DNA from: Pseudomonadota bacterium
GTDB lineage: Bacteria > Pseudomonadota > Alphaproteobacteria > Rhizobiales > Hyphomicrobiaceae
Length of the DNA stretch: 64,000 nt
NCBI GenBank assembly: GCA_018242295.1
Contig: JAFECE010000011.1
Span: 372,001 to 436,000, forward strand
Direction of reading: 5' to 3'
Part shown: positions 1 through 8,312 of the stretch, one piece after another
How the letters are laid out: each line of letters starts with the position of its first letter
Position numbering within the stretch: the first letter of the stretch is position 1
Translations under genes and position numbers: made by a program
The notes under the pieces: model-generated
Told to the model about the DNA's origin: nothing
What the model saw: the letters and a program-made list of their open reading frames with translations, nothing else
The model's database searches: none

Positions 1-296
1 ATCTCAGCCGGGTTCGAAAAGTAAAAATCTGGATCGTAGAGCAGAACCTGGCCGAGGCGGCCGCCGACGATCACAGCCCCGGTCATGTAGAGGAGAAGGT
101 CGTCGACGCGCTCCAGCGTCATCGGCGGCTTTGCGTCGCGCCAGAGGTTCGGCGTCGATATCAGCCGGCGGATATACAGCCAGCCGAGCAGAAGCCCGGA
201 CATGTAGGCAAGGCCGTACCATTTGACCGAAATGGGTCCGATCTCGATGGCGACCGGGTCGATATTGGGGAAGGTCAGAAGGGCGAGAGGTGTCAT
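1..296 (-). CDS. lgt: Prolipoprotein diacylglyceryl transferase, N-terminal fragment
   Basis: Partial gene; the 3' part lies beyond the left edge. Lgt is an inner-membrane enzyme that transfers diacylglycerol from phosphatidylglycerol to the lipobox cysteine of prolipoproteins. The visible 98 codons start at an ATG (296, minus strand) and read MTPLALLTFPNIDPVAIEIG, then the family signature around VKWYGLAYMSGLLLGW and later GGRLGQVLLYDPDFYFSNP, which matches the Lgt GGRLGY segment. A first transmembrane helix is clear. The gene diverges from ubiK across about 200 bases. Identification is firm although no catalytic residues beyond this N-terminal part can be seen. Confidence 0.9.
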   Translation of the reverse strand, partial: MTPLALLTFPNIDPVAIEIGPISVKWYGLAYMSGLLLGWLYIRRLISTPNLWRDAKPPMTLERVDDLLLYMTGAVIVGGRLGQVLLYDPDFYFSNPAE

Positions 297-504
297 CGGC
301 GCTCCGAGCGAGGTTCGGCTATTGGCCGTATCAGGGCCCTGAGAAAGCCTGAATGCGAAGCGTTGTTTGGGAACCCCTGAGCAAAGTCAAGCGGGCATCG
401 TCTGCCGCAGCCGGGACCCGTCGGGGCGTGGCGGCCCGGCTGAGCTTGCGGCCATGGGCGGCAATCGCCATAACTTGTGAACACCCTCAATTTCGAGACC
501 CCAA

Positions 505-783
505 ATGACCCAGACGACGAACAGACTCTTCGACGACTTTGCCAAGCTCATGACGGACGCCGCCGGGGCGGCCGACGGCTTCAAAAAAGAGACGGAAGCG
601 ATCATCCGTGCCCAGGCCGAGAAGTTCCTGCGCGAAATGAACGTGGTGACGCGCGAAGATTTCGATGCGGTGCGCGAGATGGCGCAAAAGGCGCGTCAGG
701 AAAACGAAGCGCTGGCGGTACGCATTGCCGCGCTCGAGGCGCAGGTCGCGCAGCTCTCGCTGCAAGGCACCTCTACCGTTTGA
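505..783 (+). CDS. ubiK: Accessory factor UbiK family (BMFP) protein
   Basis: A 92-residue protein of the BMFP/UbiK family (formerly DUF526). In enterobacteria UbiK assists the ubiquinone biosynthesis complex together with UbiJ, and family members bind membranes. The sequence shows the expected build: an amphipathic N-terminal half (NRLFDDFAKLMTDAAGAADG), the conserved VTREDFDAVREMAQKAR segment, and a C-terminal coiled coil (ENEALAVRIAALEAQVAQL). The length is normal for the family. The ATG at 505 is preceded by a purine-poor leader, so the start rests mainly on the conserved N-terminus. Role in ubiquinone synthesis is inferred from homology. Confidence 0.85.
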   Translation: MTQTTNRLFDDFAKLMTDAAGAADGFKKETEAIIRAQAEKFLREMNVVTREDFDAVREMAQKARQENEALAVRIAALEAQVAQLSLQGTSTV

Positions 784-1039
784 AGCATGCGCTCAAAGCA
801 TCCACAGATTAAGCGGCTTTTCACCAGCAAACGCCGCTGAACTGTCTTCCAGACCCCGGCGCGCCCGGGCTTTGCCACTTTGATCGTGGACAAGGTTTGT
901 GCGCCGGTCCGGTCAGCTTGCGACTCGTATGGGCGTCTGGTTTTGTCCGGCGCAGCACTAAGCGGCGCTTTCGATTTGAGTGTTTTGCGTCGTTCGTTAG
1001 GCCATCCCGGCGCGCGGCAGACTTGGAGAGCGATAACAA

Positions 1040-1537
1040 ATGGCAGTTGCGGAACAGGGTTCTGACCGCGTTCTCAATCCGATCGATCTCATCGAACAGC
1101 TTGCGCAGAGCCATGACTGGCCCTGCGAGCGGGCAAGCGACGAAGAGCTGACGCTCATCGTTGCCGGGACGTGGGCTGATTATCACATCTCGATCAATTG
1201 GCGCGACGATCTCGAAGCCTTGCATCTCGCCTGCGCGTTCGATTTTCGCGTTCCGTCAAACCGGCTGACGGAAATGTACCGCCTGATCGCGCAGATCAAC
1301 GAGCAGCTCTGGCTCGGTCACTTCGATCTCTGGACGCAGGAAGGCCTCGTGATGTTTCGTCACGCGCTTTTGCTCAACGGCACCGTTGCGACTGTCAGGC
1401 AGTGCGAGGCCATGCTGAAGGCGGCGCTTGAAGGCTGCGAGCGCTACTATCAAGCCTTCCAGTTCGTGGTTTGGGCGGGTAAGGAGAGCAAAGAAGCCCT
1501 CGTTTCGACGATGTTTGAAACGCAGGGACAGGCCTAA
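1040..1537 (+). CDS. YbjN domain-containing protein
   Basis: A 165-residue soluble protein of the YbjN family. YbjN proteins adopt a fold like type III secretion chaperones; their biochemical role is not settled, and E. coli YbjN affects motility and stress phenotypes. Recognisable features are the N-terminal helix (NPIDLIEQLAQSHDW), the strand pair with WADYHISINW, the AFDFRVP segment and a C-terminal helix ending CERYYQAFQFVVWAGK. No signal peptide or membrane segment is visible. It sits 48 bases upstream of proC in the same direction, an arrangement common in alphaproteobacteria, so cotranscription is likely. Confidence 0.8.
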   Translation: MAVAEQGSDRVLNPIDLIEQLAQSHDWPCERASDEELTLIVAGTWADYHISINWRDDLEALHLACAFDFRVPSNRLTEMYRLIAQINEQLWLGHFDLWTQEGLVMFRHALLLNGTVATVRQCEAMLKAALEGCERYYQAFQFVVWAGKESKEALVSTMFETQGQA

Positions 1538-1585
1538 GCCGGACGCCATCGCGGGTTCGGCGATCTTCGCCGAGGTGCCCTAAGA

Positions 1586-2413
1586 ATGTCGTTGCAACTG
1601 AATGGTCCGGTGGTGCTTGTGGGCGCCGGCAAGATGGGCGCCGCCCTGCTGGAAGGCTGGATCGAGCGGGGCTTCGATCCCGCGAATATCGTCATCCAGG
1701 AGCCAAATCTCTCAGGCTCGGCCCTCGATCTTGCAACCCGGCATGGGATCAAGGCGGCGGCCAGCTTGGCGCCGTTCGACAAGGCGCCTGCCGTCATCGT
1801 CGTCGCAGTGAAACCGCAGGTGATGGACAACGTTTTTCCGGGTCTGGCAAAGGTCGCCGGGCCGGAGACCGTGGTCATCTCCATTGCGGCTGGCAAGACG
1901 CTTCAGAGTTTCGAACGGCATTTGCAGCCAGGCACCGCAGTCATTCGGGCGATGCCGAATACGCCCGCCGCCATTGGCCGCGGTATTACTGGCGCCGTCG
2001 CCAACGCGCATGTGACCGCCGCGCAGAAGGCGGCTGCCGAGAGCCTGCTCGGCGCGGTCGGCGAGGTCGTTTGGGTCGATGACGAGGGCCTGATAGATGC
2101 GGTGACCGCCGTTTCGGGTTCAGGTCCGGCCTATGTCTTCCTTTTGGCGGAGGCTCTCGCGGCGGCGGGCGTGGCCGCGGGGCTCGACGAGGCGACGGCG
2201 AAGCAGCTGGCGTGCGCAACCGTTTCGGGTTCGGGCGAACTCCTCAATCAATCGCAGACCGATCCGGAAACGCTGAGGCGCAACGTGACGTCGCCAGGCG
2301 GCACGACGGCTGCGGCGCTCGCCGTGCTGATGCGGGAGGGTAGCGGTCTCAAGGAACTAATGACCGAGGCTGTGCTGGCGGCGCAAAATCGCGGCCGCGA
2401 GCTGGGGCGTTGA
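1586..2413 (+). CDS. proC: Pyrroline-5-carboxylate reductase
   Basis: Final step of proline biosynthesis: NAD(P)H-dependent reduction of 1-pyrroline-5-carboxylate to proline in the cytoplasm. The 275-residue protein has the N-terminal Rossmann motif VLVGAGKMGAALLEGW, the central VAVKPQVM strand, the AMPNTPAAIGRGITG segment, and the C-terminal catalytic signature SGSGPAYVFLLAEAL followed by VTSPGGTTAAAL. Length and motif order are typical. The ATG at 1586 places the Rossmann fold about ten residues in, as expected. It follows the YbjN-like gene at 48 bases and is probably in the same transcript. Confidence 0.96.
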   Translation: MSLQLNGPVVLVGAGKMGAALLEGWIERGFDPANIVIQEPNLSGSALDLATRHGIKAAASLAPFDKAPAVIVVAVKPQVMDNVFPGLAKVAGPETVVISIAAGKTLQSFERHLQPGTAVIRAMPNTPAAIGRGITGAVANAHVTAAQKAAAESLLGAVGEVVWVDDEGLIDAVTAVSGSGPAYVFLLAEALAAAGVAAGLDEATAKQLACATVSGSGELLNQSQTDPETLRRNVTSPGGTTAAALAVLMREGSGLKELMTEAVLAAQNRGRELGR

Positions 2414-2668
2414 CCGGGGCTGGGTTCCGGTCTCGGTCTCAGTTCGCGGCTGCCAGTGTCATCCCGAATGGGCTGTGGCGGCCCACGGCGATCGGGATTT
2501 TCGGTACCGGTGACTGCAGGCTTGGAGGACACCTTGCCAAAGTCGACGGGTTTGGCCCCCGGATCCGATACCTGGAGGGTGTAACTTCATAACATAACGG
2601 TCAAATCACAATGCCGTGTGTTGGCGTCATAACATATTAAAATACAAAGGGATTTTCGGAATTTTTCC

Positions 2669-4081
2669 CTACTTCGGCAGGGAAATAATCGCCCGCAGGC
2701 CGCCCATGGAGCTTTCGCCGAGGGCGATGTCGCCGCCGTGGCTCTTGGCAATATCGCGGGCGATGACGAGGCCAAGCCCGCTGTTGCCTTCGTCCTGATT
2801 GCGGGCGTGGTCGAGCCGGTAGAACGGCCGGAAGACGTTCTCGCGCTCATGCTCGGGGATTCCGGGGCCGTCGTCATCGACTTCGATGCGCACCCAGCGG
2901 CCCTCAGGCGCAACACGGATGATGATGCGGTCGCCGAAGCGAGCTGCGTTGGTGACGAGGTTCATGATGGCGCGCTTCAAGGCTTGGCGTTTTAGCGGCA
3001 AGACGATGTCGCCTTTGCTTTTGCGGATCCTGAGATCGATGGTGCAGGCATAGATCGATGCGTCGTCGACGATCTCTTCCAGGAGTTCCTTCAGATTCGT
3101 CGGCTTGGCTTCCTCGCCGCCGTCGCCTTTGGCGAACGCCAGATAGTCCTCGAGCATGTGCTGCATCTCGTCGACATCGCCCGAGAGCGCGCGCGTTTCG
3201 GGCGTGTCGTCGAGCAGCGCCAGTTCGAGCTTGAATCGCGTCAGCACCGTTCGCAGGTCATGGCTGACGCCGGCGAGCATCGTGGTCCGTTGCTCGACGT
3301 GCTGCTTGATGCGGTCACGCATCTGCAGGAATGCGAGGGCGGCCTGGCGGACTTCGCGAGCGCCGCGCGGCCGGAAGTCTTCAGGGATGCCGCGGCCTTT
3401 GCCGAAGGCGTCCGCCGCATCGGCGAGCCGCAAGATCGGCCGGATTTGATTGCGCAGAAACAGGATCGCGACTGTCAGCAGAATGACCGACGAACCGACC
3501 ATCCACAGAAGAAAAATATGCGAGTTCGACGCGTAGGTTTGGCTGCGCGTTGCGACGAAGCGCAAAATGGCATCATCAAGTTTCACGCGGATCTCGACGT
3601 TCTGGTCGCCGACGGTGTTGATCCAGAACGGCAGTTGAACGTGCTTGCGCAATTCGTTGGAGAGCGCGCGATCGAGCAAACGGAAAAACGGCTTCGGTCC
3701 TGGAGGCGGAAGATCGCCGTTCGGCAGAACCTCCATTTGCAAGCTGAGGCGTTCGCGCGCGAGATCGATGATCTTCTGGGCGCCGTCCGCTTTCGGCAGA
3801 TCCTCATAGACTTCGATCAACGCGGCAATGTCGCGGGCGGTTGCTTCCGACAGGCGGCGCGTCACGGCCTGCCAATGGCGTTCCATGAACGCGAACGCTA
3901 TGACGCCTTCGAGGACGACAATCGGCGTGATGATGATGAGCAGCGCCCGGGCGTAGAGGCCCTTCGGGAGCATCTCGGCGCCGATGTTGAGCAGGCCGAC
4001 GACAAACGGGTGCTCGCGGAAGCGCCGATACCGCGAGGCGCTGCTGCCGGTATCCGGTGTCGTTTCGGGCACAACCGCCAT
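2669..4081 (-). CDS. EnvZ-like sensor histidine kinase
   Basis: A 470-residue membrane histidine kinase, probable partner of the response regulator just upstream. Order of parts: first membrane helix near residues 44-65, periplasmic loop of about 120 residues, second helix near 190-212, HAMP region (RPILRLADAADAFGKG), dimerisation box AGVSHDLRTVLTRF with the phospho-accepting His, N box (MNLVTNAARFGD), and ATP-binding motifs DDGPGIPEH and GNSGLGLVIARD. The H box has Val where most family members have Pro after Thr. The ATG at 4081 was chosen because an upstream in-frame extension would run into the regulator gene. The stimulus is unknown. The gene lies 52 bases behind the regulator. Confidence 0.92.
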   Translation of the reverse strand: MAVVPETTPDTGSSASRYRRFREHPFVVGLLNIGAEMLPKGLYARALLIIITPIVVLEGVIAFAFMERHWQAVTRRLSEATARDIAALIEVYEDLPKADGAQKIIDLARERLSLQMEVLPNGDLPPPGPKPFFRLLDRALSNELRKHVQLPFWINTVGDQNVEIRVKLDDAILRFVATRSQTYASNSHIFLLWMVGSSVILLTVAILFLRNQIRPILRLADAADAFGKGRGIPEDFRPRGAREVRQAALAFLQMRDRIKQHVEQRTTMLAGVSHDLRTVLTRFKLELALLDDTPETRALSGDVDEMQHMLEDYLAFAKGDGGEEAKPTNLKELLEEIVDDASIYACTIDLRIRKSKGDIVLPLKRQALKRAIMNLVTNAARFGDRIIIRVAPEGRWVRIEVDDDGPGIPEHERENVFRPFYRLDHARNQDEGNSGLGLVIARDIAKSHGGDIALGESSMGGLRAIISLPK

Positions 4082-4133
4082 TGAAGCAAATTTTCCACCG
4101 TTCGCGTTGCCGGGACGAATCCGGTCATCGCGG

Positions 4134-4850
4134 TCAATCCGTGTAGAGGATATAGCCCTTGCCTCTGACAGTCTGCAGGTAGACGGGGTTCGACGGATCA
4201 GCCTCGATCTTGCGGCGCAGGCGATTGATCTGGACGTCGATCGCGCGTTCGCTTCCGGTGCTGTCGTCGCTCGAGAGTTCGTGGCGGGGAACGGCAACGC
4301 CGATGCGTTGCGAGAATAGCCTCAGGAGATCCCGTTCGCGTTCGGTGAGCTTGATGGCTTCGTCGTCACGTTTCAGCTCGCCACGGGCGATGCTGAAGAT
4401 GCAGCCACCCATCTTGATTTCGTCACGCGGGGCGGATTGCACCTGGCCGCGGCGAAGGATGTTGCGCAGCCGGAGCAGCAGCTCGCGCGGATCAAACGGC
4501 TTCGAGACGTAGTCGTCGACACCGGCCTCGAGACCCGAAATGCGATCCTGAGCTTCGGCGAGTGCCGTCAACATGCAAATTGGGACTGGCCGCGTCAGCT
4601 TCAGATCACGGGCGAGGGAGAGGCCCGACTCGCCTGGCATCATGACGTCGAGGAGCACGAGATCGAATGACAGGCCGCGCATGAAAGCCCGTGCCGCAGC
4701 GGCATCGGCAGCTTCGGTGACGCGGAAGCCGTTGCTTGATAGGAAGCGGCCGAGTAGGCCTCTGATTTTTTGATCGTCATCTACAACCAGTATGTGCGGG
4801 GCGTTGTCCGCTAAAGGTTCGGCTCGATCCTGCGCCATCAGGGCTCTCAT
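4134..4850 (-). CDS. OmpR-family response regulator
   Basis: A 238-residue two-component regulator: receiver domain (HILVVDDDQKIRGLL, phospho-acceptor Asp in LVLLDVMMPGESG, Lys in YVSKPFDPREL) followed by a winged-helix DNA-binding domain ending in QTVRGKGYILYTD. Its start codon overlaps the stop of the upstream marR gene by four bases (ATGA), so the two are translationally coupled. The pairing of a MarR-type gene with an OmpR-type gene recalls PetP/PetR of Rhodobacter and rhizobia, but equivalence is inferred from gene order and not shown. An internal ATG at 4838 is an alternative start. Confidence 0.92.
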   Translation of the reverse strand: MRALMAQDRAEPLADNAPHILVVDDDQKIRGLLGRFLSSNGFRVTEAADAAAARAFMRGLSFDLVLLDVMMPGESGLSLARDLKLTRPVPICMLTALAEAQDRISGLEAGVDDYVSKPFDPRELLLRLRNILRRGQVQSAPRDEIKMGGCIFSIARGELKRDDEAIKLTERERDLLRLFSQRIGVAVPRHELSSDDSTGSERAIDVQINRLRRKIEADPSNPVYLQTVRGKGYILYTD

Positions 4851-5431
4851 GGGTTGTAATCGGATGCAGCGTCCGGTGCGCCGGTCCGCTGACCTTTGAT
4901 GAGGGTTTCTACCTGGGGCCGGTCTTTCTCTGTGATCATCGCAAAAAGAAAATTCCGCGCTACGGCATCGGCGCCTGGGCCGAGGTTCGCGAGCGCCCCC
5001 TCGATGCGTTTGGCCTGAATTTGTGTCAGTTTATCGTTCAGCCGCGCGCCTTTGGCGGAGAGGTATAGCCGGCGCTCGCGCCGATCCTCGTTTCCGGCTT
5101 TCTGTATGATGAATCCTTCATCGACGAGCTGCTTCAGAACGCGCGCCAGAGACTGCTTGGTGATCTTCAGAATATCCAGCAATTCCGCGACCTTCAGGCC
5201 CGGATTCCGATGCACGAAGTGCAGCACGCGATGGTGCGCGCGGCCGAAGCCGTACTGGGACAGAATGGTGTCCGGGTCGCACGTGAAGTCGCGATAGGCG
5301 AAATAGAAAAGTTCTATGTACGCAATCAGGTCGACGAGTGGGGAAGGCCGGCCATCGGCCACCACGGGAGCGGACGCATGCCCAGTTCCGGCAAGGTGTT
5401 CTGACGGGCCTTCTGACGTTATGTCAGTCAT
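4847..5431 (-). CDS. MarR-family transcriptional regulator
   Basis: A 194-residue winged-helix regulator, first gene of the operon with the response regulator and sensor kinase. The MarR core lies from about residue 60: GFGRAHHRVLHFVHRNPGLK, recognition helix region LDILKITKQSLARVLKQL, and the wing AGNEDRRERRLYLSAKG. The N-terminal 30 residues are low-complexity. It is divergent from ilvE across about 195 bases, so autoregulation from that interval is plausible. A short dyad, CTGAC-N5-GTCAG (5413-5427), overlaps its first codons. The layout resembles petP-petR. The ligand is unknown. Confidence 0.88.
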   Translation of the reverse strand: MTDITSEGPSEHLAGTGHASAPVVADGRPSPLVDLIAYIELFYFAYRDFTCDPDTILSQYGFGRAHHRVLHFVHRNPGLKVAELLDILKITKQSLARVLKQLVDEGFIIQKAGNEDRRERRLYLSAKGARLNDKLTQIQAKRIEGALANLGPGADAVARNFLFAMITEKDRPQVETLIKGQRTGAPDAASDYNP

Positions 5432-5626
5432 GTTGACTTATTGGCCTCGATTGTATTCTGTTGCAAGCCAAAATGCTGACCTGTCCGGCAGGTCTCCCTG
5501 CTTTCGCGCGAGGCGCACTGAACTGCACGTTCTGCGGTTTCAGCCTGCCAAGCCCCAGCTTTTCGAGACGCCCGGCCAACCTTCGGTACCCGCTAACCAT
5601 AACGCCCTGGAAGGATTTTGACTCGT

Positions 5627-6523
5627 ATGGCTGACCTCATCCCCTATCACGACCGCGATGGGCTCATCTGGTTCGACGGGGCCCTCATCCCCTGGCGTGA
5701 CGCGAAGGTCCACTTGCTGACCCATGCGCTGCACTATGCCAGCTCGGTGTTCGAGGGTGAGCGCGCGTACGACGGCGAGATTTTCAAACTGACCGAGCAC
5801 AGCGAGCGTCTGGTCGAGAGTGCCCGGATATTGGATTTCGAAATTCCGTATTCGGTTGCCGAAATCGATCAGGCTTGCCGCGATGTCATCGCCGCCAATA
5901 AGCTCGCCGACTGCTATGTTCGTCCGGTCGCGTGGCGGGGCAGCGAGCAAATGGGCGTTTCAGCTCAGAATGCAAAAATCCATCTCGCGGTAGCGGCGTG
6001 GGACTGGGGCTCCTATTTCCCGATGGAGCAGCGTCTCAAAGGCATTCGCATCACGAATGCCGTTTATCGCCGGCCCGATCCCGCCTGTGCACCGTCGCGG
6101 GCCAAGGCGGCAGGTCTCTACATGATCTGCACGATCGAGAAACACCGCGCCGAACGCGCCGGATATTCGGATGCCTTGATGCTCGATTGGCGCGGCCGCG
6201 TCGCCGAGTGCACGGGCGCCAACATCTTCTTCATCAAGGATGGCGTGGTGCATACGCCCGAAGCCGATTGCTTCCTCAACGGCATTACACGGCGCACAGT
6301 GATCGATCTCGCCAAGGCACGCGGCATCACGGTCGTCGAGCGCGTGATCATGCCGGAAGAACTCGGCTCTTTCAGCGAGTGCTTCATCACCGGCACGGCG
6401 GCGGAAGTTACGCCGGTTTCTGAAATCGGCGAGCACAAATACAAGCCCGGTTCCATCACTGAAACTCTCCTCAATGACTATATGGAACTGGTGAAACCAA
6501 AGAAGCGCGCTGCCGCAGAATAG
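5627..6523 (+). CDS. ilvE: Branched-chain amino acid aminotransferase
   Basis: Fold-type IV PLP enzyme transferring amino groups between glutamate and the keto acids of Val, Leu and Ile. The 298-residue protein shows IWFDGALIPWRDAKVHLLTH near the N-terminus, the conserved SRAKAAGLYM segment expected to carry the PLP lysine, ALMLDWRGRVAECTGANIFF, the GITRRTVIDLAK motif and FITGTAAEVTPV. The start is the ATG at 5627, preceded by AAGGA at good spacing; a TTG three codons upstream is less likely. D-amino-acid aminotransferase is the main alternative in this fold, but the motif set favours IlvE. It is divergent from the marR operon. Confidence 0.92.
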   Translation: MADLIPYHDRDGLIWFDGALIPWRDAKVHLLTHALHYASSVFEGERAYDGEIFKLTEHSERLVESARILDFEIPYSVAEIDQACRDVIAANKLADCYVRPVAWRGSEQMGVSAQNAKIHLAVAAWDWGSYFPMEQRLKGIRITNAVYRRPDPACAPSRAKAAGLYMICTIEKHRAERAGYSDALMLDWRGRVAECTGANIFFIKDGVVHTPEADCFLNGITRRTVIDLAKARGITVVERVIMPEELGSFSECFITGTAAEVTPVSEIGEHKYKPGSITETLLNDYMELVKPKKRAAAE

Positions 6524-6607
6524 CGGTTAGCATCGGCGTTTACGACTTGCACTGACGATCGGAGAGGTTGATGCTTGCGATTTGCGGCTTAAACTTTTCC
6601 GGTATTC

Positions 6608-6883
6608 ATGATGGCGAGAGCATTACTTCTCTTCGCTGTACTGATGACCGCTTTTTGCGGTTTGGACGCCGCCTTGGCTCAAGAGGGCCCAGGCGGCGCG
6701 CTCGGTATTCAGCGCGACTGCCAAGTTCTTACGACATGCAATTTTAAACGTGGCCGAGGCTGGCGGGGATGTTTGTCATCCTATTCCTGCCGGCGATGCG
6801 AAACTGTGCCCGGACCCTGTGTAGGTGGTGGTCCGAGAAAGCGCATTTGCGGACAATTGATTTGCGATTGGTCGGGGAGTTAG
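6608..6883 (+). CDS. Small cysteine-rich secreted protein, unknown function
   Basis: A 91-residue protein not recognised. An N-terminal signal peptide is clear (MMARALLLFAVLMTAFCGLDAALAQ, cleavage likely after the alanine-rich stretch). The mature part of about 66 residues contains eight cysteines, several in close pairs (CSSYSCRRCETVPGPC, then CGQLICDW), and is rich in Gly and Arg, suggesting a disulphide-stabilised periplasmic or extracellular peptide. The two ATGs at 6608 and 6611 are equivalent. It lies 84 bases downstream of ilvE and converges with the next gene across only four bases. Confidence 0.6.
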   Translation: MMARALLLFAVLMTAFCGLDAALAQEGPGGALGIQRDCQVLTTCNFKRGRGWRGCLSSYSCRRCETVPGPCVGGGPRKRICGQLICDWSGS

Positions 6884-6887
6884 CCGC

Positions 6888-7223
6888 TCAGAGCTTGTTC
6901 GCCAATTTCTGGCCGGGGCGGCTGTTTTGGTCGAGCGTGGTTCTGCGCGCAGTACGGTCTTCAGAAGTCGTGTTCCGCAAAATGAGCGGCGCGCAGATGG
7001 CAAAGAGGAAGGTGGCGATGGTGACGAACAGCGCGCCTACAGCGATCGGCGACAGCGAAATTCCAGCCCAATAGGCGATCAACTCGGCCACGATGCACCA
7101 GAAAATGGCGGGGGTGATCGCCGCAATCGCCAGTCCGACGAACCGCGCGGACCGGCCCCACCGCGCCTCACGAACGGCGGTACCGATGGACGAGATCACG
7201 GGTGTCGAGGCAGATCGCAGCAT
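6888..7223 (-). CDS. Two-helix membrane protein, unknown function
   Basis: A 111-residue inner-membrane protein not assigned to a family. It has a basic N-terminal segment and two hydrophobic helices, near residues 27-50 (FVGLAIAAITPAIFWCIVAE) and 58-82 (LSPIAVGALFVTIATFLFAI), then a polar, basic C-terminal tail. The ATG at 7223 gives this arrangement; no strong ribosome-binding site is visible. A 6-7-6 inverted repeat (TTCACT...AGTGAA, 7242-7260) lies just upstream of the start codon and could be an operator. Confidence 0.55.
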   Translation of the reverse strand: MLRSASTPVISSIGTAVREARWGRSARFVGLAIAAITPAIFWCIVAELIAYWAGISLSPIAVGALFVTIATFLFAICAPLILRNTTSEDRTARRTTLDQNSRPGQKLANKL

Positions 7224-7634
7224 GACCTTTCCGTCATGTTATTCACTCAAATTCAGTGAAACCCCGATGGGAGCCTGGATTTCTTCGGCAACTCAATGAC
7301 GCTAAGTGGCGACGCTAAAGACTCGGTAAACGCAATTACTTCAATGCAAACTAAAGGCGGCGGACTGCTTACCCCGGGCATTTACGCCCGAAGCCGGCGA
7401 TGGTTCCCTTCAATCTTAACAAATCGAGAATCGCCGAAAGGGCTCTGCAACTGATCAACATGCAGAATGGGTTTTTGGCAACCGAGATATCCTGTGGATT
7501 TCGGGGATCCTGTGGGTATCCCGGCGAGAATATGCGCCTCGGTGCAAATTGCGTTCAGAGGGACCAATGATACATCTTCTTGAGCATAATGGACCCGTCG
7601 CCAGAAGCGCGGTCAGGAATGGGGCTGACAAGCC
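7224..7634. other. Intergenic region with direct and inverted repeats
   Basis: About 410 bases between divergent genes. No convincing ORF was found; the short frames have no ribosome-binding site or family resemblance. Visible structure: dyad TTCACT-N7-AGTGAA at 7242-7260 near the membrane-protein start, and a 9-base direct repeat ATCCTGTGG at 7489-7497 and 7507-7515 (18-base period), the second copy also lying inside GGGAT-N9-ATCCC. Either could be a regulator site for the flanking genes; nothing links them to a known factor. Confidence 0.4.
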
Positions 7635-8054
7635 ATGCGCGTGACGGACGCCATCGAAATTGCCGAAACGGAACTCGAGGAGCGCTTCGTTCGGGCGTCG
7701 GGACCGGGTGGGCAGAATGTCAACAAGGTCTCGACTGCGGTTGAGCTGCGTTTTGATCTCCGGGCTAATACGTCCATCCCCGATTACGCGCGCGATAAGC
7801 TGAAACGTCTGGCGGGACGCCGTTTGACGATCGACGGGATTATCGTCATCCAGGCGGATCGCTTTCGCAGTCAGGAACAGAACAGAGCCGATGCGCGATC
7901 GAGGCTCATCGAGCTCATCGAGACCTCGCTGGAGCGACCGAAGCTAAGGATTAAGACGAAGCCTTCCCGCGGCGCGCGCGAGGAGCGGATCAAGGCAAAG
8001 ACCGTGCGCGGAAAGGTCAAGAAGATGCGCAGCCGGAAAGTCGATTTCGATTGA
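7635..8054 (+). CDS. arfB: Alternative ribosome-rescue factor ArfB (YaeJ-type peptidyl-tRNA hydrolase)
   Basis: A 139-residue release-factor-like protein that frees ribosomes stalled without a stop codon. The catalytic GGQ lies in RASGPGGQNVNKVST near residue 26, and the C-terminus is the expected basic unstructured tail (TKPSRGAREERIKAKTVRG onward) that enters the empty mRNA channel. Its length matches ArfB, and it lacks the codon-recognition domain of RF1/RF2. The ATG at 7635 places the GGQ domain at the usual distance. A tRNA gene lies just downstream on the opposite strand. Confidence 0.93.
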   Translation: MRVTDAIEIAETELEERFVRASGPGGQNVNKVSTAVELRFDLRANTSIPDYARDKLKRLAGRRLTIDGIIVIQADRFRSQEQNRADARSRLIELIETSLERPKLRIKTKPSRGAREERIKAKTVRGKVKKMRSRKVDFD

Positions 8055-8088
8055 TCGGCCGTTGGGCCAACACGCATCAGCGAGTTAA

Positions 8089-8165
8089 TGGTAGCGGGAG
8101 GCGGACTTGAACCGCCGACCTGCGGATTATGAGACCGCCGCTCTAACCACCTGAGCTATCCCGCC
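8089..8165 (-). tRNA. tRNA-Met (CAT anticodon, elongator type)
   Basis: The minus strand folds as a full cloverleaf of 77 bases including an encoded CCA. The acceptor stem is GGCGGGA with TCCCGCT (G1-U72 wobble), the D stem GCTC/GAGC, the anticodon loop CTCATAA with anticodon CAT, and the T arm GGCGG-TTCAAGT-CCGCC. An isoleucine tRNA with lysidine-modified CAT is the alternative. The CCCGCTACCA 3' end and G1-U72 pair resemble alphaproteobacterial elongator tRNA-Met as I recall it, so Met is preferred. It is not initiator-like, because the acceptor end is paired. Confidence 0.9.
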
Positions 8166-8312
8166 ACACCGGCCAGCACGCTGGCCTTGGAGCGACCGTC
8201 TATAGGGAGCGCCGTAGCTTTCTGTCAACACGGCGCTCCGTCCCGGCGGCACGTACGTGCCAACAAAATTCGATCGGGCCGGGAAGGACACTTATTTCGC
8301 GTATTCCGCGGG

